Source: Branchipolynoe longqiensis (lineage: Eukaryota > Annelida > Polychaeta > Phyllodocida > Polynoidae). From it: DNA of 64,000 bases. The position numbers and the translations under genes are program-made. Of the stretch, positions 41,034 through 51,800 are shown one piece after another. Within the stretch, counting starts at the first letter, position 1; each line of letters starts with the position of its first letter. The stretch spans positions 101,230,483 to 101,294,482 of the forward strand of contig CM059190.1 of assembly GCA_030323885.1 (NCBI GenBank), in the 5' to 3' direction. Under the pieces are notes generated by a model. That model searched no databases, was not told where the DNA came from, and worked only from the letters and a program-made list of their open reading frames with translations.

Positions 41034-41369
41034 TACAACGTTCCAATCTATAAATGTACCATAGATCCATCTCGGTATCATTCATTGTTTAAAATCGGAC
41101 TTTTTACGTTGTACATTTTATTCACATAATGTTCAAAAGTCATTCTCAGAAATTGTACACCACCTATTTGGTTTCACGGTTAGATTATTATTGGGGGTGG
41201 GGGTGAATTCAGTCATTGTTTCCTGCAGTACTACATACTGCGACGCAGAAATTTCATCTGCAATCATTTTATTAAAGAAATTTGTTTATTAGATCTAGAT
41301 AACAATAGCAATAGACTACATCACGGTTCCAGCGGCGCGGTGCATTGTGGGATGTGTCAGAGCAAACTC

Positions 41370-41394
41370 CCTCCCCCCCCCCCCCCCCCCCCCC
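41370..41394 (+). repeat. Poly-C tract
   Basis: About 22 cytosines after CTCCCT; other long C or G runs are at 29458-29480, 29505-29528 and 46225-46238. Confidence 0.95.
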
Positions 41395-41852
41395 AAAGCA
41401 CATGGCACATGCTAATTGGGTGCAGCAATGAAATGTGCTAGTTTCAGCTCATCTCAGCTCTTCTATTTTGAAACAGAGAATACTAACTAAAAATATATAT
41501 ATAATAAATTAAGATATTAAAGCGGCCAGCTATCCGCCGCGTGGAAAACAAACGAACTCGGAAATAGTTCAGATGTGTGCCACAGGGGTGGTGCATGCTT
41601 AGTACTGAACCTTTCCACTTGGTGGTGTACAGGAGAGTGACCTAGATGAGGGTTATTGGCATTGAGTTTGCTGGAACGCGCAGTGCGAAACGTTAGTTTT
41701 ATTCAAAATTAATAGAAATCCAGAACCCTAACCTTGAGGAAATATATTTGTGTAATGTGAAATATATGTTAGTACAATTACATTGCATAATTCAATGAGA
41801 AACAGATATAGATGAAAAAGTTTTTTTGTTGTTGAATATAAAAAATGTCCTG

Positions 41853-41936
41853 CAGTGGAGGGGGTTTGAACCCACACAACCAAACAACTTCTAATCACAA
41901 ATCCTACACTCTAACCACTAGGCCACAGAGACCACA
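41853..41936 (-). tRNA. tRNA-like sequence, possible pseudogene or SINE head
   Basis: The minus strand has box A-like TGGCCTAGTGGTTAGAG, a GTG at the anticodon position and box B GGGTTCAAACCC. The variable region is long and the acceptor ends pair poorly. It could be a decayed Leu/Ser-type tRNA or the head of an unrecognised SINE. Confidence 0.45.
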
Positions 41937-42009
41937 CATAATTACTGCCCTCAGTTCAGGCTATTTGTGTAGAGGACATCACATATAAAACGTGTGTGTG
42001 TATGTGTTT

Positions 42010-42180
42010 GTTTTGTTTGTTGTTGTTTTACATGCTAGCACCATCTAAGGTCATATCAGGACAGGTACCGACTTGTGACAGTGCGCACAAATGGCAACTT
42101 TATCATGCCCCACTGGAATACCAGGCCACCAGCACCATGACCTGATATCCCACTCAGTCACATTGTCCAGCATTGCATTT
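42010..42180 (-). mobile_element. SINE family 1, 3' half
   Basis: Plus-sense tail CATCTAAGGTCATATCAGGA, then the GTGACAGTGCGCACAAATGG centre, ending at the ACTCAGTCACATT block; the head is missing. Confidence 0.8.
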
Positions 42181-42255
42181 ACATCAATATAATCAGCACA
42201 TCTTATGCCATGTGCATTTAGATTTAGAAAGATCTAGGCACTCAGACTAGTGTTA

Positions 42256-42782
42256 AGCTGCGTTTACACGGGCGAAAAGTAAAACGATCTAGACAAAGCG
42301 TTCTACCTGAAGCGTTTTAGTGGCGCGTTTACACGGACCGAGATTGACAGTGTGTCGCATCTACACGGGCAGAACTTAAACCGTTTCAAGGTGGGAGTCT
42401 TCTATCTGCGCATGAGCAAGTCCATACTGACCAGCGCCAGCGGTTAATTGACGTCGCCACGAGAGTGTGGGTTCGACCTAGATATGTATGGACTGAGTCG
42501 TAGTGTTTTGGAACGGTCAAAACTTCTGCTGGGCAGTGAAACCCTAAGAATAAATGATAAAAAGAATATCTGTGCGCAGCTAGCTGTTTCATAGACCAAA
42601 TACACAACCATTTACAAAACGTTTCAGCTGAAACGTTCCACGTATACTACCTCCCGAGGTGGTATACGTGAAACGTTTCAGCCCTAAAACGCCGCAGTGG
42701 CGCGTTTACACGGACACATTTAAAACGATCTAGGCAACTGGTTCTATCTAGGACGTTTCAACTCGCCCGTGTAAACGCAGCT
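42256..42782. mobile_element. MITE of the GTTTACACGG family with TTA target duplication
   Basis: TTA at 42253-42255 and 42783-42785. Ends AGCTGCGTTTACACGGGC and inverse GCCCGTGTAAACGCAGCT. Cleanest member in the window; TSD and ends fit PIF/Harbinger-derived MITEs. Confidence 0.85.
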
Positions 42783-43020
42783 TTAGAGCCACAGCCAGAG
42801 TACTCAATGCATTGTCAATGGCAGTGAGTAATCTCCATACAGAAAAAGTAAAATATTGCTAAAACCACACCACCTAGACACAAACCGCTTGGAACACATA
42901 TAGAAAACAGGTTTAACAAAAAGATTATATTAAATTGCTAAGGTTAGGGTTTGGGATTTCTATTAGTTTTGAATAAAACTAACGTTTTTCAATGTGCGTA
43001 TAGGCAAACTCAATGGCCGT

Positions 43021-44072
43021 ACGCCTTTGCTTTGCTCCCAAGGCCGTTTTCGGCGCATGCGCAGTCGGAACCGTGATGTAGTCTATAATTTATACATATT
43101 TAAGAACAACTACATATATTGAGGGTGGTGAGAGAAGAAGAAAAGAAAATACGATTTCATTGTTTTTTATATATATTTTATTATCGTTCTTCAATTTTTC
43201 TATTAAGGCAAGCATTGGTTGAGCCAGAGAATACATGATCACTAGTTTACTCAATTCGAATTACATGAATGATATACAAGTATGTGCATTTAATTTATTA
43301 TTGCTTTACTGACTTCAATAGCAATTGATCTCATGTACAAATATAAAAGGCTAATTTTTCGACATCAAGGCACTTTAATGCTGCATTTTTCCTTTTTTTT
43401 TTATTCGATCTGTATTGCATAGCAAACAAAACCTAAACACTCCAATTTTCAATTAATATTTTCAGCGCATGATTATATAATCCTGTAAATTCTAGGGCTA
43501 CAGGTTAACTTGTCCTGTCACGTAAATATTTATAGTGTAATAGTAATATACATACAATAGATAGCTACAGAAGGCACAAACACAAGAACAGTGTGGACAA
43601 ACAAACCACGAATACATGTCACTGACCAGAATACATGTAAATATATATAAAGGTGTTTTTAACATTTTTATTTTTTACATTGGTCACACCATCATTACTC
43701 AGCACATTATGGCTAGATGATTTAAATACGCATGTTTGACACAAATCTATTTGGACAGGTAGCCAGCACATGCGACAAAGAGGGATGATAGTGGTTTCAG
43801 GCCACACAAAAAAGCGGAAATCAAACCGAGATTATTATCCTGGCAGCAAATTTCTATCCTAGAGGCTTGCTACCGTACCCCCATCATATATCAAAAATGC
43901 CCCCAGGCAGTGAAAAAAACCGGAAATCCACTTAAAAACGGGGAAAAAATCATCCCTGGTCATATTATAAATATGTATGAGGGGTGTGTGTTTATGTGTG
44001 TCTGGGTCTATGGATCGTGAAATCCATTTCACAAAGCCCTATTGACAGTTTACTGGTCGCTTTATGACTAAA
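43021..44072. other. AT-rich, no gene
   Basis: Apart from the dispersed repeat copy at 43310-43460, nothing is recognised. A 62-codon minus frame near 43.7 kb is unsupported. Confidence 0.45.
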
Positions 44073-44300
44073 ACTAGGATTCCATATACACAGTATGCAG
44101 TATGCGACATAACATGGAAAACTGCGAATGTGATTTGCGTAGACAGCAAACTGGATCGGTCCATGTAGAGATTGGTGCGATTGCATATACAAAATCGGAT
44201 GGACTGACTGAAACCGCATGGATATTCATATTTCAGGGATCACACAAATTGCATACCTTGTACGCATTCGCATACCGCATACAAGGGATCCTGGCTTGAG
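44073..44300. mobile_element. Short MITE, GATTCC...GTATGCGG family
   Basis: CTAGGATTCCATATACACAG at left and the inverse GCATACCGCATACAAGGGATCC at right; interior CTGGATCGGTCCATG type sequence. Confidence 0.7.
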
Positions 44301-45290
44301 ATGGCATGGGAACAGTGTACAAGTTCTCAGTGGCTGTTCAGGCAACAACAGCTAAGGTACACAGATGAGCCAATAAGTGGATATTTGAGGTTGGATTGTT
44401 CTTCATGAACCACCAGGAAACTGAAACATCGTGGCGGAAGTTTAGACCTGTCAGTTATTACCACAAACCAGATGGCATAAATATCTTCTGTAGGGTCCAT
44501 CGTAATAAAACATGTTATAGAAAGCTCTTACAATCTAACAAATTCTATCCTACCATACTGTCATGTAAAAAAGAAGAGGAGAAAGAAAAAAAGAATCTTC
44601 CCCTTTCATAATAAATACTACATAAATAATATTCTTTACACATCCGATGCATTTCCAGGCTCAAAATACAGTAATAATAAGAAAATAAATTCTTGTTGAA
44701 AAAAAAGTATCTACTAGTGTACTTATTAATCGTTGTATCAATTTTAATGATTTCAAATAGTAAAAATATGACCAAATATATATGAATCATGAGTATCATT
44801 GGTGCACTATATTCTTAAAATATTTATATTTTAGTTATTTCAAATACTACCACTAACAGACTATGAAACACAAATTGCTGCACTAATTTTTACATTATTT
44901 TTAGTTACTTCAAAGACTAAAAATACTACCATATATATATATGAAACATAATTATCTATTACTGTCCCATCCTCATATGACCGTAGATGTTGCTAGGACG
45001 TAAAACAACAATCTATTAGTCATTTCATAGACTAAAAATACTACCATTAATATACATGACACCTAACTACCTATTACCAGTATTACTGTATACCCTTTGT
45101 ATTGAAAAAAAGTTATTTCAAGGACTAAAAACACAATTAATATAATTTTGTTTCTCACTCGGCTAGGTTAGCTAACATCGTAACACACATCCCTCTCAAT
45201 ATTAAAGTATGTTCTTCCTACCACCCACCCTCATTTTTATTGTTTGTAAATGGGAAAGGAGATTGAGAATGTGTCTATGGGTGCACACAT
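44301..45290. other. AT-rich, no gene
   Basis: Holds the 49-bp SINE tail (44962-45010) in a locally repetitive setting (CTAAAAATACTACCA repeated at about 44900 and 45033). No coding signal. Confidence 0.45.
44962..45010 (+). mobile_element. 49-bp SINE tail with 8-bp target duplication
   Basis: Only the last ~45 bases of the SINE (TATGACCGTAGATGTTGCTA and on). ATCTATTA occurs at 44954-44961 and 45011-45018, bracketing it exactly. Confidence 0.85.
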
Positions 45291-46509
45291 CTACTACTGG
45301 TATTCCCAGTTCCGCTGGTTCCTTGAGAAGGCTGAAGCTGTGACCCAGCATGCCAGGTCAGTTACAGCTTACAGGACAGGAAGTGGGAGGTGGGACGGTA
45401 GAGGATGGTAAATAAACATACACAAAGTGGTATTTTATTATATTGTAAAACATTTGCTAGGACAATTGCACTGCAAAGTACATTAGAAACAAATGCATGG
45501 CAAGAATCCTTTCAAGTTTAGTTATCAGGAAAATTGTGGTTAATAGGGCAAAGTGAGTTTACAAGCATAGGGTATATAGTCAAGAATAGGGCAGGGAGTA
45601 GATGAATGATTTACTCTGAACTCTTCTGTATATTATGGTTGAAGAACAACCCATTAGAAAAAGTGGCGAAAGGCTGGGTAAATGAAATGAGCAGATACAA
45701 TTCTTAATTTAAGAAGCAAACTATATTATTGACACAGATCTTAATATTTACCCGCTACTTTTGATTTGAAAAATATAATAAAACATGTAGTTTAATAGGC
45801 CTTCAAACTCAAATCGACCGCACTCTATGGTCGTCATCTGGTCTTTTTGCATTTTCTGCGCAACTCTGTGCAGATATAAGTAGCCATTGGCTACTAGAAC
45901 TAGGAATTCCACTTCCTGTTCCATACTTTTTGCCTGTATTTAGACTACGTTGTCATTCACCCCTACTGAAGTACGGGGTTAATCTTTTATCGAGGCAAGG
46001 AGGGGCACTAACCCCGCCAATGTCTAAGCTGAAGCTGTGACCCGATGTACTTGGTTGCAGCTTCAGTCCTTCCTGAAGAATCAGCGGAGCTCGGAACACC
46101 TCACATTTCCAGAAATCATTTTCACCCTATCACAGTATTAATCAATTTAGCGAGTCAATATATATAAACTCCCGAGAGAGTGACGTGTTGCACCCCGCGC
46201 AGGGGGGCCAGCGAGGAGCAGCCGGAGGGGGGGGGGGGACAGGAACTCCAGAGCTTATTACATGCGATAATGGAATTATCACTATCCATATACATATATA
46301 TCCTAGTCCACCCACGCGCCCTTCCTATGTAGAACTTTAGATAAGACTTTCTGGAAAGAGAATACAAGAAAAAGAAATAGTTAGAATACATTGGAAAACC
46401 AAACAAAGGTTAGATTAACCATGTTTTAGAATCATGACTTCCCACTATAACTTATGTAGTAGGGACATTTAGTTACTCCCGAAGGACTGTCTCACGGACA
46501 GGGCTGCTA

Positions 46510-47023
46510 ATGGTACTGTCACATTACGACGTTTCTCGCCAACGCGCGTCGACGTGTATCACTTTTTGGCAAAATGTCGGGAGACGTCTGGAAGCGTTAC
46601 ACGTGCGTTAGGCGCGAGTTGGTAATCATTGATGGACGGCGACGGTCGGCAACGCGCATCGGCGAAGTTTTGTGCTTGCACAAAACTTTCGACGACGGGC
46701 AAGGAGCCACAACGCGCGGGTGCCAACATTATGGTGACGTCAGAAGCACGTCGAATTCGCTGGAATAACGTTATGTGAACGCTAGGCACATGCCGCGCAC
46801 GTGAAGCTCGTTGCGCCAAACTGTTGCTTTGTTGTTTTATGTCCTAACTACATCTAAGGTCATATCAGGACGGCAAGCCAAACTTTTTTTCCCCGCACAA
46901 CGTCGGCTGCACACTACCAATATGTTGCGCTGACGCCGAAAAGCTTGATGTTTCTCGCCGATTAAAAGTGATTTTGCGCGTTGGCGGCACGCCGGTGAGA
47001 TACGTCGTAGTGTGACAGGGCTA
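46510..47023. mobile_element. MITE of the same family with the same captured SINE tail
   Basis: Left TIR ATGGTACTGTCACATTACGA, right inverse ACGTCGTAGTGTGACAGGGC. SINE tail at 46823-46876 flanked by GCCAAACT (46815-46822, 46877-46884). Orientation is reversed relative to the 14.2 kb copy. Confidence 0.8.
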
Positions 47024-47384
47024 TAAACAACCGTATAGAAAAAGTGTCAGGAAGCTGGGTTATGGATATTTAACCACCTGAATTTGGAATCTAAAGTGCT
47101 AAATATGTCGGCCCAATGTATCTATTGTGGGCCACTATGTTTGGAGGGAAGAATTGATTAAATCACATACATTAAAAGGCTTTTAAAGTCGAATCGGAAG
47201 CATTCAGTGACCACCATCTTATTTTTCTTTTTGTAATATCTCGCATCATGAATTGTACATCAATATATATAAACACTGGATGGTGGAACCAGAGGCTCCA
47301 CCTCTTGTTTAGAGTTGATTCATACCAAAACAGTTTTTACTCGGATTTAGAGTTGGTTGTCATTAACCCCTATTTGCGAGTAAA

Positions 47385-48045
47385 GCGGGCATTCCTTACA
47401 CGCGGTATGCGGCATGCGAATGGCGTGATTCCTTACACGCAGCATGCGGCACACGACTGGCTATATTTAAAAAATATAAATAAACAAGTATACTCAATAC
47501 TGCACTGCATATGACCTAATATTGCATTCATATCTATGTACCTCTATGTACATCACAGGGGGGTTCCTACCTTTATAACTACCAAATTATAGATAAGTAT
47601 TCATATTTTTGTGGCTCTGGTAGCATTTTTACCAACCTGAACCCATCCCGAACCCCCACCACCACCACTACCATATGTTTCCACTCAGAAGCCTTGTGTG
47701 TGACCGTTCCGTAATGCTCAGTCGCCTCTCCTCCTCTATAACTAATGGACAAGTGCGACTGATGTTTCTATTCCCGGGTGACCCCCTCCCCTCAACACCC
47801 CTGTGTCCGTAATTATCAGTCGCATCCTCCAGTCTTATATCAATGGACAAATGCGACTGATGGTTTTCTATTCGCACCCCGCTTGCCACATGCCGCACCG
47901 ATCGCTACATGGACCGATCGGAAAAACGCATTTGCATTTGCATTCGCATACCGCATGTAAGGAATGTAGCCCATAGGCTTCAAGGCGTTTCGATTTTTTG
48001 TCGCATTCGCATTCGCATACCGCGTGTAAGGAATGCGCCCTTTAG
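47385..48045. mobile_element. Larger copy of the GTATGCGGCATGCGAATG MITE family
   Basis: ATTCCTTACACGCGGTATGC at about 47392 and inverse CATACCGCGTGTAAGGAATG at about 48036. Extra internal copies of the TIR word at 47428 and 47941 suggest two nested elements. Confidence 0.65.
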
Positions 48046-48167
48046 GGTGAATATTTGATCTAATGCACAGTATGTTGTATACTTCTATGTATTTTCATGT
48101 TCCTTTATGTTGTTATTCACTACGTAATCCCTGTACCATTCATTGCCATGATTATCTTTATAGGCAC

Positions 48168-48492
48168 ACTGGACGTGCTTGCCGAATCGGTAGAGCGCAG
48201 GCCTCCCGTGTAAAAGATCGGGAATTTGATTCCCAGCTGAGTCAAAACAACGACCTATAAAATTGATACTTGTCACTACCTAGCCTGGCGCTTGGCATTA
48301 TTATGATAGGGCAAAGACTTGTTAGCTCAGCATCAGGATAATGCGACTGAGTGGGGCATCGGGTCATGGTGCCAACGGCCTGGTCTCCCAGTGGGGCAGC
48401 ACTATAAAGTCGCCATGAGTGCACACTGTCACAAGTCGGTACCCACCCTGATATGACGATAGATGTTGCTAGGGCATAAAAGCACAACAAAT
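48168..48492 (+). mobile_element. SINE family 1, full length
   Basis: Clean copy: head GCTTGCCGAATCGGTAGAGC, box B-like AATTTGATTCCC, body CTAGCCTGGCGCTTGGCATT, centre CCAGTGGGGCAGCACTATAA, tail GATAGATGTTGCTAGGGCAT. It could serve as reference for the family. Confidence 0.9.
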
Positions 48493-48714
48493 ACTCTGTA
48501 AAAACAATTATATCCCATAACACATTTGTATTTACGTCATTTAATTTTCTAACTCGTGGTTTATCTTTATAAATTTGTTAGTTAGCTACTGTTACTGTTG
48601 GTTTGTAGCGGTTCAGTTGTATGTGCAGGCAGGCTTTTAAGGGGGTCACCTAGATGTTTTGTTCACAACCAATTATATTATATTTTGTCAATGGAAGAAG
48701 CTAAATGATCTTAC

Positions 48715-48814
48715 ATATTTGAAGTTCTGCGCACGCAGGCGGTTAGCGCGATACACCTGTTCCCTCTGTGCATCGTACTGGTGCCTCCTCACCTCTTCCA
48801 GGGTTGCGTATTTC
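48715..48814 (-). CDS. ALMS motif exon, second half (penultimate)
   Basis: 100 bases, phase 2 to 0, acceptor GCGCTACAG, donor TAT|GTAAGA. It reads KYATLEEVRRHQYDAQREQV, YRANRLRAQNFKY, the RxxRxRAQxF helix that ends the ALMS motif. A short stop-containing exon should follow to the left; I could not identify it among the repeats. Confidence 0.78.
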
Positions 48815-51800
48815 CTGTAGCGCACACAAGTAAAAGTGAATATCAATGCCCCACACATACACGCAGATTCACAGGTGTTTATTTACTCAGCTTTTTTGTT
48901 GTTGAAAAATTATTTATTCACTAAATATATCCTAGTTTTACTGCCATAACACTGACGTTGCAGCCATATTAATATGTACTAATAATATACAAAGAAGCTT
49001 GTGCAGACACATGTATCAAATCAGTCCTTGCAGGTAATACATGGAGAAAAGCTACGCTCAAACTACATCTGGAAATAGCGAATAAATCCTAGTGTTACTG
49101 CCATAATGCTAACCTTGCAGCCATGTAATATATTGACTAATGATATACAAAGGACCTAATGCAAACACATGTATCAATAATCAGTCAGTACTTGTGGGTA
49201 ATGCACAAAGAAAAGCTACGCTAAAACTACATATGGAAGTAGTAAATATAACCTAGTGTTACTGCCATAATGCTAACCTTGCAGCCATGTAATATATTGA
49301 CTAATGATATACAAAGGAGCTAATGCAAACACATGTATCAATAATCAGTCGGTACTTGCAGGTAAAGCACAGAGAAAAGCTACGCTAAAACTACATATGG
49401 AAGTAGCAAATATAACCCAGTGTTACTGCCATAATGCTAACCTTGCAGCCATGTAATATATTGACTAATGATATACAAAGGATCTAATGCAAACACATGC
49501 ATCAATAATCAGTCAGTACTTGCGGGTAACACACAGAGAAAAGCTATGCTAAAACTACTTATGGATGGAGCGAATAAATCCTAGTGTTACTGCCATAATG
49601 CTAACCTTGCAGCCATGTAATATATTGACTAATGATATACAAAGGAGCTAATGCAAACACATGTATCAATAATCAGTCGGTACTTGCAGGTAAAGCACAG
49701 AGAAAAGCTATGCTAAAACTACTTATGGATGGAGCGAATAAAACATAGTGCTTCTGCCATAAGACTGACCTTCCAGCCATATCTTGACTAATAATGTACA
49801 AAGATGCTTATGCTGACACATGTATCAATAATAAGTTGGTACTTGTGGGTAACGCACAGACAAAAGCTATGCTAAAATTACATATGGATGTAGTGAACAA
49901 AACCTAGTGCTACTGCCATAACACTGACCTTGCAGCTTGACTAATAATATACAAAGGAACTTGTGTAAACACATGTATCAATAATCAGTCGGTAATTGCG
50001 GGTAATGCAGTTCCAAGGTCGGTCAATTTAGAGAGGTTTTACTGTACCTCTCTAAATTGACCGACCATGGTACTGACTTTAAGTGGTCCATTTAGGATGG
50101 TGGTCGGCTTAGGGAGTCAGAATAACCATACAATGGTATTGTTGGGACCCAAATAAAGCGATCGATATAGGGGAACGGTCGATCTGTGGAGGTGGTCGGT
50201 TAGAGAGGTTTTACTGTACTTTACTCTTTCAATACTATTTATTTATATTAACATTATTTAACTCACTGATGGGTTTGTAAAAGTAATGAGTTGTGTTTCA
50301 TGTCATGGGATTCGGACCTGTGGGGTTCAAATCTGGGCGAGTCAAAGTAATCACATAAAAAATTAATACTTGTCACTACCTAGCCTGACGCGTGGCATTA
50401 ATAGGAGCGGGCAAGGGAGCAGTAGAATGAGGTGGGTTTGGAAAATAATTTTAATGAAATCATAATGACCAATTCTTGTGAATATTAGTGTTCTTGGTTT
50501 GTAAAATGAATCAGAGTACATTTTGTATCTCAGTGTATTTTCACTGCCAATGCTAGTTATTTCTATTAACATTATTTGATTAATGACTCTATATGCAATT
50601 AAATATACACTTAGACAAAAGGCTTGTCACTTACTTGTTGGTGAGATCTTTCATTTCCTTCTTGGTCATCATTCGCTTCTTTGGGTGAAATAAATTGTCT
50701 GAAAACAAGTATACACAAATAAAGGAATTCTGTTGTTACAAAAGGGCATGCATTTTCTTTTACAGTAAATGTTATTTTCAACTACTTATTTACCTTCTAT
50801 TAATATGACATACATTACAGGGATGAAAGCAGCCTTTGACTTATTGTCTATTTTCTGAGATTTCCCCTCAATGTGTTGTCCGCTTTTCTTGCAGAAAAAA
50901 TGCAGAAATCAGTGAAAAAACGGAGATCTTTCTTCTGTAACTGTAACATTTAGACGATCCTTAACAATATCAAATTGTGTACCACTGTATGGGTGCGCGT
51001 TCTTGTTGGGGTCCAGCTTCCGTTCAATGCAGAACAACTGATGCCGGTGTTGAGTGTGGAGCGCCTGAATCCGTCGCTCTTCAGCCTTCAAAATCAGGTG
51101 CTTCTGTCGTTCACGTGAAACTGAGATGAAGTCCTGTTGTTTCCGCTCAAATGCTTCCTGCAATAAACAATCAGCATAGAAGTTATCACTTTCATAATGA
51201 CCGCTCTATATCATAAGGGAAAGGAACACTGCCATTTGCATTAAAATTGCATACAACCCGGATTCATAGCCATAAGCAAATCTATATTATTGCTTCATCG
51301 CCATTTGTATGTACTGAATGTTCATAAACACATGGAGCTAGCCAACATAATTCTGGGGTAATTGGGTTTAAAGGCTTTTCTTTGTTTGTTACATCCTAGC
51401 AACATCTAAGGTCATATCAGGACGGGCACCGACTTGTAACAGTGCGCACTCATGGTAATTTTATAGTTTTTGTTTGTTTGTTGGTTTACGTCCTAGCAAC
51501 ATCTAAGGTCATATCAGGACGGGTACCAACTTGTGACAGTGTGCACTCATGGTGACTTTATAGTGCTGCCCCACTGGAAGACCAGGTCACCAGCACCATG
51601 ACCTGATATCCCACTCAGTCGCATTATTCTGACATTAACCCAACCAGTCCTTGCCGTATCCTAATAATGCCGAGCGCCAGGCTAGGAAGCAACAAGTATC
51701 AATTTTGAAGTCATTGGTTTGACTTGACCAGGGTTCGAACACACGACCCCACGATCTACCAACAACACGGGAGACTGACGCTCTAACTCATTCGGCCATC

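Noticed and set aside
41325..41370. GCATTGTGGGATG as a ZNF143-type promoter site
   Set aside because: Single short match with no nearby gene start; not enough to call.
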